Under the pieces are notes generated by a model, which was not told where the DNA came from, did not search any database, and worked only from the letters and a program-made list of their open reading frames with translations. DNA of 64,000 bases from Pseudoneurospora amorphoporcata (taxonomy: Eukaryota; Ascomycota; Sordariomycetes; Sordariales; Sordariaceae), in NCBI GenBank assembly GCA_033297205.1, contig MU859104.1, forward strand, positions 62,001 to 126,000. The letters are read 5' to 3'. The position numbers and the translations under genes were made by a program. Below, piece by piece: positions 33,192 through 44,875 of the stretch (positions are counted from its first letter, which is position 1; every line of letters starts with the position of its first letter).

Positions 33192-35767
33192 ATGGGTGCC
33201 GCCTCCGAGCATACCCCCCTCATCACCACGGTGGAGGTGGAGGCCGCTCCTCGGCGTCGGTATTCTCACCCTGCCGCCCGCCGATTCTTTACCCTTTCTT
33301 TCTCATCCATCCTCTTCTGGTTCTCCCTCTTCTTCATCGCCTCTTTCACTTTTCTTCCCCGTCCTTCATCTTGGCCTGGCTGCGGTCATGGTCGGAGCAA
33401 GGTAGACTACGAGCAGTTGCGCCAGCTGCTTCTTGATACCCCCAGTAGCAAAAAGGCCGAGGAGTGGCAAAGATACTACACTGCCGGGCCCCATCTTGCT
33501 GGCAAGAACTACTCTCAGGTACCTTGATCTTCCCATAAGCCAAAAGTCGTACATATACTAATCCATCTAATAGGCACTTTGGACCAAGGAAAAGTGGGAA
33601 GAATTCGGTGTCCAGTCACACATCGTCGACTATGAGGTTTACATCAACTACCCAGTCGACCATCGACTGGCCCTCCTGAACAAGGACGAAAGCCACTCAG
33701 ACAAGTGGAAAGTTTCATTTGAAGCCACTCTCGAGGAGGACATCCTTGACGAGGATCCGAGCACAAGTTTACCCGAGAGAGTCCCCGTCTTCCACGGTTA
33801 TTCTGCCTCCGGCAACGTCACCGCGCCCGTGGTCTACGTCAACTATGGCACATATCAGGATTTCGATGACCTGCTCAAGGCCAACGTCAGCCTTGCCGGA
33901 AAGATCGCCATTGCTCGTTATGGCCTCATCTTCCGTGGGCTCAAAGTCAAGAGGGCGCAGGAGCTGGGAATGATCGGTGTTATTCTTTACAGCGATCCCG
34001 GTGATGATGGTGAAATGACCGAGGAAAATGGCTACACCCCTTACCCCGAAGGACCAGCCCGCCAGCCTAGCAGTGTCCAGCGTGGAAGCACCCAGTTTCT
34101 CAGCGTTGCTCCGGGTGACCCGTAAGTCATTGTGTTTGAAGTGGCTTCATACGCAAGGCTAACATGAATGACAGGACCACGCCCGGTTATCCTTCCAAAC
34201 CCGGTGTGCCTCGTGGGCCAGTTGACGGAGCTATTCCCAGCATTCCCTCGATTCCTATCTCTTACGCCGAGGCCCTGCCAATTCTCAAGGCCCTCAATGG
34301 CCATGGTCCCAAGGCCGCGGACTTCAACAAGTGGTGGACTCATCAGACTGGTCTGGGCTACAAGGGTGTTGATTACAACATCGGACCGACGCCAGATGAG
34401 GTTGTTGTGAACCTCTACAACGAGCAGGACTACGTTACTACTCCTTTGTGGAACGTTATTGGTATTATTAATGGTACTATTCCGGATGAGGTGATTGGTG
34501 AGTAATCTGCCCCTGAACTTGGTGCTTGACGAGCCCGGTACTGACTTGTAGCATAGTTATCGGCAACCACCGCGATGCATGGGTTGCGGGCGGAGCTGGC
34601 GATCCGAACAGCGGATCTGCAGTTCTCAACGAGGTCATCCGTTCCTTCGGAGAAGCTTTGAAGCTTGGCTGGAAGCCCTTGCGCACCATCGTCTTTGCCA
34701 GCTGGGATGGTGAAGAATACGGTCTTATCGGATCCACCGAATGGGTCGAGGAGTATCTTCCCTGGTTGAGTGCCGCCAATGTTGCCTACCTGAACATCGA
34801 CGTCGGCGTCCGGGGCAAGGTCTTCTCAGCCTCCGCCGCTCCTCTCCTCAACGGCATCATCTACGCCGCCACCGGAGCCGTCGAATCCCCCGACCACCCG
34901 GGCCACTCTATCCTCGAAAAGAACTGGGACAAGAAGATCACTACCATGGGAAGCGGCAGCGACTTCACCGCCTTCCAGGATTTTGCCGGCATCCCCTCTC
35001 TAGACGTCGGTTTCAACGCTGGCAAAGACGACCCGGTCTACCACTACCACAGTAACTACGATAGCTTCTACTGGATGAAGAAGTACGGCGACCCGGGCTT
35101 CGTTTACCACCGGACCATGGCCCAGATCTTCGGCCTCCTCATCGCCGAGCTCGTCGACCTCCCGGTCCTCGCTTTCAGCGCCGAAAGCTACGCCACAGCG
35201 CTCGACGGCTACGTCACCCAGGTAGAGGACAAGCTCGACGCCGCGCTCCATTCTCCCAAGGACGAAGAGATCGACATCTCCACCCTGACTGAGCAAGCCA
35301 TTTCTGAGTTGCGCGGCAGACACTACAACACCAGCAACACCGTCATCACACCCGCCTCCTCCAAAGCCGCTCTAGCCTTGCGCGACTCTTTCAAACGCCT
35401 CCACGACGCAGTTGGCAAGCTAACGGAAAAGGCAGCCCGCCTCGACGCTGAAGCTGAGGACCTCAAGAGCCAGGCAAGAAAGCATATCCCGTGGTATCAC
35501 TGGCACCAGAAGGTCAAGCTTTGGTATCGGATCCGAAAGGTTAATACCAAGTATAAGTATATCGAGAGGAGCTTTTTGTTTAGCGAGGGGTTGGATGGCA
35601 GGCCGTGGTTCAAGCATGTGGTGTTTGCGCCGGGGCTGTGGACTGGATATTCTGGAGCCGTGTTCCCTGGTCTTGTGGAGAACATTGATGCGAGGGATTG
35701 GACTAATGCTGAGAGATGGGTGGATATTATCGACGCGTGTATTGGAAATGCGGCGAGGAAGTTGTGA
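33192..35767 (+). CDS. M28-family zinc metallopeptidase, glutamate carboxypeptidase II-like
   Basis: Predicted type II membrane protein with a lumenal or vacuolar aminopeptidase/carboxypeptidase domain, related to human FOLH1 and yeast Vps70/Tre1-type proteins. Exons are 33192-33518, 33574-34121, 34175-34497 and 34557-35767; all are GT..AG and the product is 802 aa. A short cytosolic start is followed by a single hydrophobic segment (residues about 32-52, FFTLSFSSILFWFSLFFIAS). A protease-associated domain follows (PVVYVNYGTYQDFDDL, GKIAIARYG). The co-catalytic zinc ligands are all visible: His404 (GNHRDAW), Asp415 (AGDPNSG), Glu452/453 (WDGEEYG), Asp481 (LNIDV) and His562/564 (YHYHSNYDS). 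The C-terminal helical dimerisation domain ends at RKL. In the last intron the upstream AG (TTGTAG) would bring a stop, so the acceptor CATAG at 34552-34556 is used. Likely active. Confidence 0.92.
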
Positions 35768-36193
35768 AATGGTGGATGGAGGGAGAGGTGGAAGTTCGAT
35801 ACATTGAACTTTGTATATTTGAGCGTTACATTATGTCCAGCGAACACTTGGTGAACATTTGACGTTTTCACAAGTATCGAAGGGAGGACTACACATTCTG
35901 AGGAATTATGATGTTCTCGACAAATCAATCAGGTGTTCTGAGGCCAAAATTAGGAGTTCGCCATTTTCGCAACTAAACCTCGGAAATATCTGCCAGCCAA
36001 TAATGAGTACCGCCACTCACACAGCAAAGGATATCGCCATTACTAGTGACATCGTTATATCTTCGGTGTGCCGATCATACATAACCAACAAACGTGGCAG
36101 AACGTCTCATCAAAAATGACAATCACGAAAGACCGTCAATGTTCCTCTTACTTTCTACCTACCACCACCTACCACCTACCACCTACCGCCTAC
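35768..36193. other. Intergenic region between converging genes
   Basis: Separates the 3' ends of the M28 peptidase gene (+) and the MARVEL-like gene (-). Contains a short cctaccac repeat at about 36157-36186. Nothing else was recognised. Confidence 0.5.
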
Positions 36194-37916
36194 TCACGGC
36201 AGCTGATAAACCCCAGCCGACATCTGCCCCTGCCCTCGACCCGTCGGCACAGGAGGCGCGGGAATAGGCGATACCGCTTGAAACTGTGTATAACTCATTC
36301 CTCCGGTAGTCTGCGGTGATATCGGTGAGTGAACCGACCCTTGTCCTTGTGGTGGCTGATAAGCCTGATACCGTCTCTGTTGCTGCTGGTGGTGGTGGTG
36401 GTGATCCTGCTGGGGACTCAGATACGGTTGCTGCTGGAGGTACGGTTGCTGTTGCTGACTAGTAGACACCGGGGTGTAAGCCGGCGCTGGGATGGGACTT
36501 GCGGCTGCTGGTTTCGGTTATGGTTGTGAGGGACGGCGATGGGTGTTGAGTCGACTTTTTGGTGGTGGTAGTATGCTTTTTCGTTGATGTTGGGGATGAC
36601 AGCCGCGGTGGGAGTAGCGGGAGTAACAGCGGGTACGGGAGAAAAGAGGGCGGTGTTACTTCCGCCGCTGCAGCTGCCGCTGGAGCTGGATGACGATGAC
36701 TTGATGGGTTTGCTGTGTAGCCCGGCTGCGCGGTGGCGGTGGACGAAGACGGAGTGGATGATGAGGGAGATGAGGTGGAGGATGCTGTTTTGGGTCAGTG
36801 AGTTAGCGAGAAGAAGCTTGTGATGAGCTGGTGGCTGGAAAGACGGCGAACGTAAGGAACGGAAGTTGCGAGGTCGCGACTCAGATCATCGGGCCGCTGC
36901 CTCTCCAGACTCGCAGTCAGATGATAAGGTATACGAGAGGGAGCAAAAAGGACAGGGACGATCGAGCAGTGTCAGGGAATGGCTGTACAGAGAACTGGGA
37001 GAAGGAAGGAAAGAAGAAACTCACAACTCGATCGCCCTCAGCGCAGCACCAGCAACAAGACAAATCGGCGCCACCAAACTTGCCACAACCGCGTCCTCAT
37101 CAAGTCCGCCAACACCACCAGCACTACTACTCGAACTACCACCATCATCATCCAAGGTATCACCAAGCCGACCATCACCATATCCATCACCGCGACCACT
37201 GATCAAGCTCTTCTTCCCCACCGCCGCCCTCTTCAAAGCAGCCAAAATCCCATACGAGTTATGGGAGCTATTAGAGGCATATGGATCTCCAGAATTAGAT
37301 GGGGTAAAACCGTTATAATAAGGATCAACAGCCGGAACCACTTCGGATTTAGCCGTCCAAAGCGTCAGGAACCAAACCATGTCCGAAGCCAGAAGCGCGA
37401 AGGAGGCGAGCCATAGCACTAGTAGCAAAATTTTGAGGGCGAGGACGGCCCAGTAGTTGTAGGTTTTTTGGCCGGCGGTGGAAAAGCGGGCGAGTAGGTG
37501 GTAGGTTGAGGTTGTTAAGGTTATGATGGCCTGTTTGTTTCCCATGGAAGGAAGGGGGGTGGATTAGTTACTTGTGAGTTGAGGGTGGAAAGGGGGAGGA
37601 GGAGAAGGAGGAGGAGGAGAAGGAGGAGGAGGAGAAGGAGGAGGAGGAGAAGGAGGAGGAGGAGAAGGAGGAGGAGGAGAAGGAGGAGGAGGATCGGTTG
37701 AATGAAGAGGTTGAGGCGAGAGGAGGAAAGACGTACAAGTGCTAGGACCAAGATGTCTTCAATAGAAACGAAGAAATGTACTCCGTAGGCAGAGAGACCA
37801 GCGATGAGGATGGCGATGATAAGTTGGACGATGCGGATGGCGATGAAACCTTTGGGGTAGAGAGGGATGTGTTCTCTCCCGGGCGTACGGTCGGAGGAGT
37901 ACTTGGAGTATGCCAT
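36194..37916 (-). CDS. MARVEL-like four-helix membrane protein with Gln/Pro-rich tail, probable frameshift near the C-terminus
   Basis: Predicted tetraspanning membrane protein. Exons in transcription order are 37916-37734, 37530-37025 and 36784 onwards; introns are GTACGT..CAG and GTGAGT..CAG. Transmembrane segments are VQLIIAILIAGLSAYGVHFF with VSIEDILVLAL (1), AIITLTTSTYHLL (2), VLALKILLLVLWLASFALLA (3), and VVASLVAPICLVAGAALRAIE running into ILHLISLIIHSVFVH (4). The straightforward frame stops at TGA 36418-36420, giving 351 aa. However, a different frame of the same exon continues coherently as SPIPAPAYTPVSTSQQQQP to TGA at 36194 and has the composition expected of such tails. Either a one-base indel near 36480-36530 breaks the gene, or the assembly has an error, or the tail frame is accidental. 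Intron 1 holds a purine/pyrimidine minisatellite. Confidence 0.65.
37600..37690. repeat. 15-bp purine minisatellite (agaaggaggaggagg) in an intron
   Basis: About six head-to-tail copies of a 15-base all-purine unit in intron 1 of the MARVEL-like gene. On the transcribed strand this is a long pyrimidine tract just upstream of the acceptor. Mirror-symmetric purine tracts like this can form triplex (H) DNA. Confidence 0.85.
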
Positions 37917-39011
37917 TGTTCTTCTTTGGATGGGTCTTGGGGACAACTTATTGGGCTTGTTGTGTTGGCGATGGATAGGGGCGGTCACAGAGATTCACAA
38001 TTCTTGACGAGGGCTTCTGGTGAAAACGAAGATCGTGAGGATGCTCAACAGTCTATAGAAAACCCCCCCTCTGATTCACCAAAGGAACGAAAGAAAGAAA
38101 GAAAGAGAGAGAGAGAAAGTTTTCCCAAGCTCCGAGACAGAGAAACATCTGCACTTGAAGGTAGTCTTTCACCCCTTTTACAATCACCGCCTCCTCCTCT
38201 ATTTATCTGTCGGAGTTTACCATAAGCAGCTCCTCGAAATCCTCCGCGTTGTCTTCAACATGATATGACACACGTCTACAGTTTCAAATATTTGTGGCGT
38301 TAATTTTTCCAGGAACATCTATGCCAGAATATGAACATGTTCCAAATCTGCCTTACGAGCACAGTACCTAGCTCTAAAAGCGGAAAGGGACATGTTGAAG
38401 GATAAAATGTACCGGCAACTAGACAGATAAACTCTACTCGCCATGCAAGAGACTAAAAGAGAGCACCTAGTTGTAAGTCACGTCCGATCATGGTGATGCG
38501 GCTGAAAATGGAGGAGGGTCGGCGCTAAGAGCTCAAGATGTCCAACTGCGGAATGATTTAAAACGGCGGACCAATATGAGCGAGAAAAACGAAGACCGGC
38601 GGGTAGCTGCAGTAGGTGTCCAGGGGTTCAAGGGTATGAATCCGGTATATATGACGGAAATCATCGGTCTTTGTGCGCCAGGGTTGAGTTATCGACGAGT
38701 GACTGAGTGATACGTCTAGTAGAGTTGGAATCCAGACATGTCCACTGTCTGTGGCTGGAAGCAAAACTTCCGTTATGCGCTTCACCAAACAGTCCTGTGG
38801 TCCACAAGTAGACATGCCAATTTCCGCATTTAGTAGCGTTGATGGTGCAGTTAGTGTACAAAGAGGGCGGCCTGGGCTTGGGCTTGAGCCTGGCCCGGCC
38901 TGGCCCCTCCTTCCGTCCATCGCTCGCAGACTTATTCTCTGCCAGTCGTGACTCAAATCACCGGGTCGCTCCTTCCCCAGAGGAGGCAGGTATGACCAAG
39001 CAGTTGCCATT
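37917..39011. other. Intergenic region between the MARVEL-like gene promoter and the transcription factor 3' end
   Basis: Contains the 5' flank of the MARVEL-like gene, an aaag/gaga-rich stretch at 38089-38120, and the 3' flank of the transcription factor gene. No gene was recognised. Confidence 0.5.
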
Positions 39012-41041
39012 CTAGCACACTCCCGACTCCCCCCATTTCCAAGCCATCGCAATGCCCACATCATGAAACCCAATCAGGCCCAAATATTCCTCCGCCAACC
39101 TCCACCTACCGCCTAACCTACTCATACACCTCCCCACATCTTCCGCCGCCTGCATCACTCCCACACCTCCTGTACCTCCTGCTTCCTCTGGAGACCCATC
39201 CTCCCCTGACCCACCATCATCACCCCCCTCCTTCCACAACCACCTCAGCGTCGCCAACCCGCTATATAAAGAATCCAAGCACAGCGGACTAACCTTCGCC
39301 AAACCCTGCGGCAGCATGACGGCATCTAACAGCTCCATGCACAACTCCCTAACCGCCCCAGAAGAAAGCGAGCGCAGCCCAGCCACGGAACGTACCTGCA
39401 GGGCGTGCTGGTTGGCGGTCTTGGGTTGTAATTTCTCAAAACTCCGGGCGCCGGGCCCGTCCAAGAGGTTCTCGGGGCAGCAGTGGATGCCGTAGAGGAG
39501 GAAGAGAGCGGAATAGGCTAGACTTAAAGGGGGCGAGGAGAGGGGGATGGAGGAGGAGGTTAGGAAGTGCCAGGCTGGTGGTGGTGGTGGGGTTGGTGAG
39601 GAGGCTGATGAAGTTGATCCTGTGTTGGATTGGGTGCGTGGTAAGCTGTTGAGGCTGGGAAGGAGTTCTTGTTGCATGAGGGTGCCGAAGGAGGTGAGAG
39701 TGTTGATGAGGTCGTCGACTTCATTGATGTCGAAGGGGTCGCCGTTACTGTCTCTTCCGCCTAGTTGTTGGTTGCGTAGGGTGGTTCGGACGTGGGTGAC
39801 GGTTCTGCTGACGAGCATGGACGCTTGAACTAAACGAGCAAATCGGCCTTGTGGTTGCTCAAGAGGCGTGGTGATTCCTCCGCTGAGGGCACGGCCTGGG
39901 TCTCCGTTGTCCTGTGTTAGACAAGAAGTGTTAGTTATGCGTTGGATGAAGAACAGATAGAAAAAAAATAAAAAAATGAAAGTACTTGCCCAAGCGCCAT
40001 CATCAACAGGCAAAAGGTAGTGCTTCTCCGGCTCGGGCATCACAAACCGCTTCTTATTTCCCAGACAGATGACCCTATCCAGGATGTAAATAGCCCACCA
40101 AACCCTTCTCCTTTCCTCAGACTCAGTCCAAGTCGTCCATCCCTAATTCAAAAGGGCAGGTATTATCCCGCCCCAGAACAAAGTCAGCTCATATTCTCAT
40201 CCCACAGTAAGTTCCCCCCCAAAAAAACAACATCAAAAAAAAAAAAAAAAAAAAAAAAGAAGAAGAAACTAACCACAGCCCCCAAAACCGCCGAACTCTC
40301 CTTAAACCCCGGCAGCCCGCACATCTCCGCATACCTCGCACACGCCGCCACGGCCATCCACGCCGCCGGCATGATCCCCTGCCCATACTCATACATGGCA
40401 ACCAGCACCATAGCCTGCAAACACAAAAGACTCACACACCCTCCACTCTCCAACAGCGCCAGCAGTCCTTTAGCCGCCGTATACAGCTCATTATCCGCGG
40501 CATCAATCCCCTCCTGCGGCGGCGTCACAATCAGCTTCATGGCCAGAAACAACATGGCCAAGTCGGGACCAGCTTCCCATAGGGTGTGCCCCAGCGTCAT
40601 CCGTTTCTTGGAGATGAAGGGGAACCATCGGTGCACGGTGTCGAAGTACTCGGCCGCGCAGTCTTGGACTGTGTTGCCCCGGCTGAGGATGTCGTAGACG
40701 TCGCGGGGGACGGCGACGGGCGGAGGCGGGATGGAGGGCTGGGCCCATTTGAAGACGTCGATGTCGAGGAGGAGGGCGGAGGGGAAGCGGTTGTTGGAGG
40801 CGCCGGCTGGGAGCCAGAGGGGGCCGCGGGAGTTGATCACCGCGGGTGGTGCTGCAAGCTTGATCTTGAGAAATGGGGGGATGGGTCAATGGCGCTATCT
40901 TCCAAACTTGGCCTCTGAGATGATGGCTGGGGGCAAGTATCATTCGTACTTTTGCTTACGACAGCTGATGCATGCTTGGCTGGCTTTGGGCACTTGTAGG
41001 CTTACCAATCCGTCCTCTCGGGGCAGTAGACTTAGGGCCAT
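39012..41041 (-). CDS. Fungal-specific transcription factor domain protein with incomplete Zn2Cys6 cluster
   Basis: Predicted nuclear regulator. Exons in transcription order are 41041-41006, 40864-40274, 40142-39990 and 39911-39012 (559 aa, TAG at 39012). The middle-homology domain is clear: AAEYFDTVHRWFPFISKKRM, LLALLESGGCVSLLCLQAMV, YARYAEMCGLPGF-type text (here ACARYAEMCGLPGF), and TESEERRRVWWAIYILDRVI with LPVDDGAW. The intron 39984-39912 starts GCAAGT, a GC-AG intron required to keep the frame. A complete zinc cluster is not found. In the stretch treated as the first intron, the frame from the ATG at 41041 continues as KASQACISCRKQK (40990-40949 region) and then hits TGA at 40942; that is exactly the first half of a Zn2Cys6 motif. 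Whether the N-terminus is mis-modelled, truncated or decayed is open. The upstream sequence also allows an earlier start through DAKELLKHS. Confidence 0.65.
40233..40259. repeat. A/T homopolymer in a transcription factor intron
   Basis: A run of about 24 A on the plus strand (T on the sense strand) just inside the donor of the intron 40273-40143. Likely length-variable. Confidence 0.7.
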
Positions 41042-42149
41042 GCTGTGCTTAAGCAGCTCCTTGGCGTCCTGGGGATACAAGAAGTCTATGATCAGTAGTT
41101 GTGAATGTGAAGGCGAGAGATTTTCGTCTTTGAAGTGATGTTGGTAAGACAGGTCTCGAATAAAGGAGGGCTAGAATAGGTATCGTCTCGCCTGTGTACG
41201 AAATGTCTAAAGGGAGTCGGGGATGACATGCTGACTAAGAAGTCTATGCAAAGTTCCTTCCACTCAGCCCTATTGTCGACGATCACAATCAGTGTCTTGG
41301 TTCATCATCCTAGTTAGAGCTAGTGAGATTCGTCTGGCGAGCGGGTATGGTGCGATCAAAATTGTTAGGCATCCATTTGGGAGTCCAAAGCATGCACGAG
41401 ATACGAGAGCAAGCGGCTGGAGTAGTCCATGACAACCTTCGATCTACAAATGATACGGTAGTATAGGACACTGATAATCTGTTTCTGGTTAACAGGATGA
41501 CCCTCGACTTGATGTAAAAAATACAGACGGTAGTGATGTCTTGATTTATCTACTTTCCATACAGGCGCAAGGCCATGTTCTCCAGATTTCAGTATGTTTT
41601 TCAACACACACACAAGCCTTTTCAGGATCTGATGATGACTATGGACGGCGACAATCTCATTCGATGCAATTTCACAGGCATCATGTTAGAGCCATTAAGT
41701 AAACCCACGGCGATGTCGCAACCGTTCCCGTACCAAATGGTTCATAACTTTCGTACTCAGTCAACATGTCAAATCTGTCTAAGTTAACAGTCAGCGCAAT
41801 TCCCAAAAGAGTCCGAATACAAAAGGGGCAATGACTGATGCTCAAGCTTCAGAGAGAAGATTATAACTCGACATGTTCCAGCTATCAAGACACTGCAGAC
41901 CTTTTGAGGGGTCACAGCATCTCTGCCCGGATTTCCGACTAAGGATGACGATACGATAATGGTTTTTCATCATGTGAAAGCATTTGATAGGGGTGCATAT
42001 TGTAGAAGGGTCACTTACTATACCATTGACCATATCACACGCATGAACACGCAGGCACACCTGACTGCCCTGGTGGCCTGTCGTAGACTGCGTTGGGCGA
42101 GTTTCCACGCCAGCGCATGCTGTTTCAAGACGGTTGAAGATCCAGCTCT
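41042..42149. other. Intergenic region 5' of the transcription factor gene
   Basis: Should contain the promoter and possibly an unrecognised first exon of the transcription factor, and the 3' flank of the gene at 42150. Frames of 60-100 codons on the minus strand were read but show no zinc cluster or other motif. Confidence 0.45.
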
Positions 42150-42949
42150 TCAATCATCATACGAAATCCGACGTCTCTGCATCGCTCTTTCGTCGGAAGG
42201 CTGGCCGTTTTCTTCCTCTCCGTAGTCCAAAGAAGCAAGTCCCTTATCGACAACATCCCACGTGCGCTTGCGCAAATCGATCTGCTCACCGCCGTCAGGT
42301 CTGTTATTGTTGTTCTTCTTTCCTCCACGACGCTTATTCTTGCTCTTGTTGTTATTGTTGTTGTTCTTCTTTTTCTTCTGTTGTTGATGGTGCTGCGGTC
42401 CCGCCCCCGCTTCTCTTGGAGAAGAATCGACCTCGCCGTCAGAGAGCTGCTCCCCTATAGCACCCTCAATGACAACAGCGACGCCGTCCGCCGCGGGATC
42501 CATGACCTTCTTGATCTTGGCAGACTCCCTCACACGACGCATGGCTTCGAGTTCCGAGTGCCGGAAGATGGCGATTTGCTCATCGGTCAGAGTCCGTTTG
42601 ACGCCGTCGGGGTAATAGCCCAGGCCGTCATCGTCCTCATCGTAGTAACCTTCTTCGTATTCTCCTTCGTAGTGATAGTCCTCTTCGACGGCATTGCCAC
42701 TTTCCGGTCCTTCAGTTGCGGCGCTGTTGGAAGCGACAACTGAGTAATTTGGATGAAGGAAGTGAGACTCGAAATGACCTGTGGACATGTTGGAGAAATG
42801 GGCTTCATGGAAAGCAAACATATCAGCCTAGAAGATCCATGATGTAACACGTCAGTACCTGGTCATCGCCGACGATAAAGAAAGACATCAAAGGAAAGGA
42901 AACATACCTCGCTGATCTGCGGCACCTTGAAGGGTAAAAGCGCTGCCAT
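42150..42949 (-). CDS. Conserved fungal low-complexity protein, possibly DUF3807 family
   Basis: Function unknown. Exons in transcription order are 42949-42908 and 42827-42150, with a GTATGT..CTAG intron (239 aa). The N-terminal part is the most protein-like: MAALLPFKVPQISE joins ADMFAFHEAHFSNM. It is followed by an acidic Tyr-rich stretch (EGEYEEGYYDEDDDGLGYYP) and a helical block with LTDEQIAIFRHSELEAMRR and ESAKIKK. The second half has Gln/Lys/Asn runs and basic segments (KSKNKRRGGKKNNNN), consistent with nucleic-acid or nuclear localisation, then RKRTWDVVDKGLASLDYGEE near the C-terminus. The family name is a recollection based on the N-terminal helix and small size. It could be a ribosome-biogenesis-type nuclear protein, but nothing proves that. 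Confidence 0.8.
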
Positions 42950-43518
42950 TATTACAGGCGCAGGCCAAACGGCCTGTTTCGCTGCTTTGCCTTGGTGGTG
43001 CTTGTTTGGTTCAACTCAGACCGAACGACGGACGGAGAGGAAATGAGGGATGGGAATCAATTGGAAGCTCAAGCCAAGACATGCTGCTGGAGCTCCACTT
43101 TGCCGGCCAGCAATTAGGGACACGCGGTCACGTGCATCCCCGATAAGGCTCACACATGTCGGTTTCAGCAACGCCGGGGCCACCCTTGGCGGATGATGCC
43201 ATCGCAGTATCCTTTGTTTACTTGGATGGATCAAGCAACGACTGCAATTGAAACCGAGCATCGTTTCAGAAAAGCAAGAATTTGGCATGATCATCATATC
43301 GCTTTTGATCTTTCCTGTCTGGCTTTCTTTTTGTTGCCTTCTATTATCCTCTATCTATACACAACAGGATGTGCGCCGCGTGTGCTCGTCAAGCATAAGT
43401 ATCGTAGACCACGCCAATCCCACATTGCCCAACTCAAGTGACGCCGCGCTATTCTAACTAAATGAGATGGTGAGATTAGAATACGAAAGATGCATCCGTC
43501 AGAAAGTCCCAAGTGTGC
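42950..43518. other. Intergenic region between two minus-strand genes
   Basis: Contains the promoter of the 42150-42949 gene and the 3' flank of mcr1. No further gene was recognised. Confidence 0.5.
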
Positions 43519-44875
43519 TTAGAACTTGTAGACCTGATCGGCAGAGTAGCCGAGCTCCTTGAGGATACCGGAGAGCTCGCCCTGGTCGCGGGGGCTCTTC
43601 TTGTTGCCGGAGATGGAGGTCATCATGCCGGGAGGACCGCAGACGAAGACCTTGATATCCTCGTTCTTGGGCTCGGGAAGGACAGTCTTGAGGAGGTCCT
43701 TGTTGATGTAGCCCTTGGCACCGGTCCACTGCTTGGGAGGGTTGTCGAGGACGTAGAAAGCGCGGAAGCGCTGGGGGTAGTGGTTCTCGAGAGTGGCGAG
43801 CTCGTTCTTGAGGAGAATATCCTCCTCAGAGACGTTGCCGAAGACGAGAGTAACCTTGGTCTTGTCGTCGGGGTTGTTGAAGATGGCGCGGATGAGCTGG
43901 TACATGGGGGTGATACCGGTACCGCCAGCAACGAGGGCGATGTGCTTGTGCTTGTTAGCCTCCCAGGGGTACTTGGGGAGAGGACCCTTAATGTCGAGGC
44001 GCTGGCCGGGAGCCATGTCGTGGAGGTAGGTGCTCATGGGACCACCCTCGTACTTCTTGACCAAGAGGTCAATGTAGCCCTGGGCACCTGTTCGCTCAGA
44101 CGTCAGTCAATGTATCGTTGTAGGCGCCAGTGGGTCAATGCGGAAATGCTTACTCTCGTCGTTGATGGGGGTGTAAGGGCGGAGGACAGCCTTCTCGGCA
44201 TCAAGAGGCTTGAACTTGGTGAGAACGGCGCTGGCAACGTTGAGGCCAGACACCATGTCATCCTCGGGGAGTCTGAAGCGCAGGCGCTTGGTGTTGTGGT
44301 TGACCAGCTCAACCTCCTCGAGCTTGAGGCTGACCCAGCCCTGGTCGCCGCCGACAAAGGCCTTCTTGATCTCGCCGGGAGTGAGCTTCTCGGTCACCTC
44401 CTTGACGCTGGCCTCAGCCTTCTTGGCGGCACCAGAGCCGGAGAAGAAGTAGGCGCCGGCACCGGCAATACCAACAGCGGCGGCGCCGAGGAGGATGGTG
44501 CTGCTGCTGCCACCCTGGGAGGGCTGGGTCGCATAGGCGCGGCGGGTCTGGAAAGACTGTGGTTGGGAAGAAGGTTAGTTCAGTGACTTCAAAGGCTGCT
44601 GCTTGTGTTTGGAGTCAATGGCAAGTGCTGCGTGAAGCTGTCGCATGTGCTGTGCTGCGCGTCTACCCCAATTCTGCCCGAGGCGCATTCTTGCCCGTGA
44701 TGCCGTATGCGCCCGACCACCGGAACTGCCCGTGACGGCACGATTGTGTACCTCGACGCACCACCACTTCGCAGAGCAACATCAAATTCGAAAGGAGAGA
44801 TGAGTGGTGGCTTACCCTCTTGATGGGGGCGACAGCCCGGAAGGCGGACCTGGTGCTAGCAACAAACAGACTCAT
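43519..44875 (-). CDS. mcr1: NADH-cytochrome b5 reductase, mitochondrial (Mcr1)
   Basis: FAD enzyme that passes electrons from NADH to cytochrome b5-type and ascorbate-radical acceptors at the mitochondrial outer membrane/intermembrane space. Exons in transcription order are 44875-44816, 44556-44154 and 44087-43519; introns are GT..AG, the product is 343 aa and TAA is at 43519. The N-terminus MSLFVASTRSAFRAVAPIKR is a basic amphipathic targeting sequence. It is followed by a hydrophobic anchor around TILLGAAAVGIAGAGAYFF, as in yeast Mcr1. The FAD motif RPYTP, the flavin-binding HDMAPG..LDIKGP region, the NADH-binding GGTGITPMYQL and the CGPPGMM motif are all present and correctly spaced. The length is normal for the family. 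It is expected to be constitutively expressed. Confidence 0.95.
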
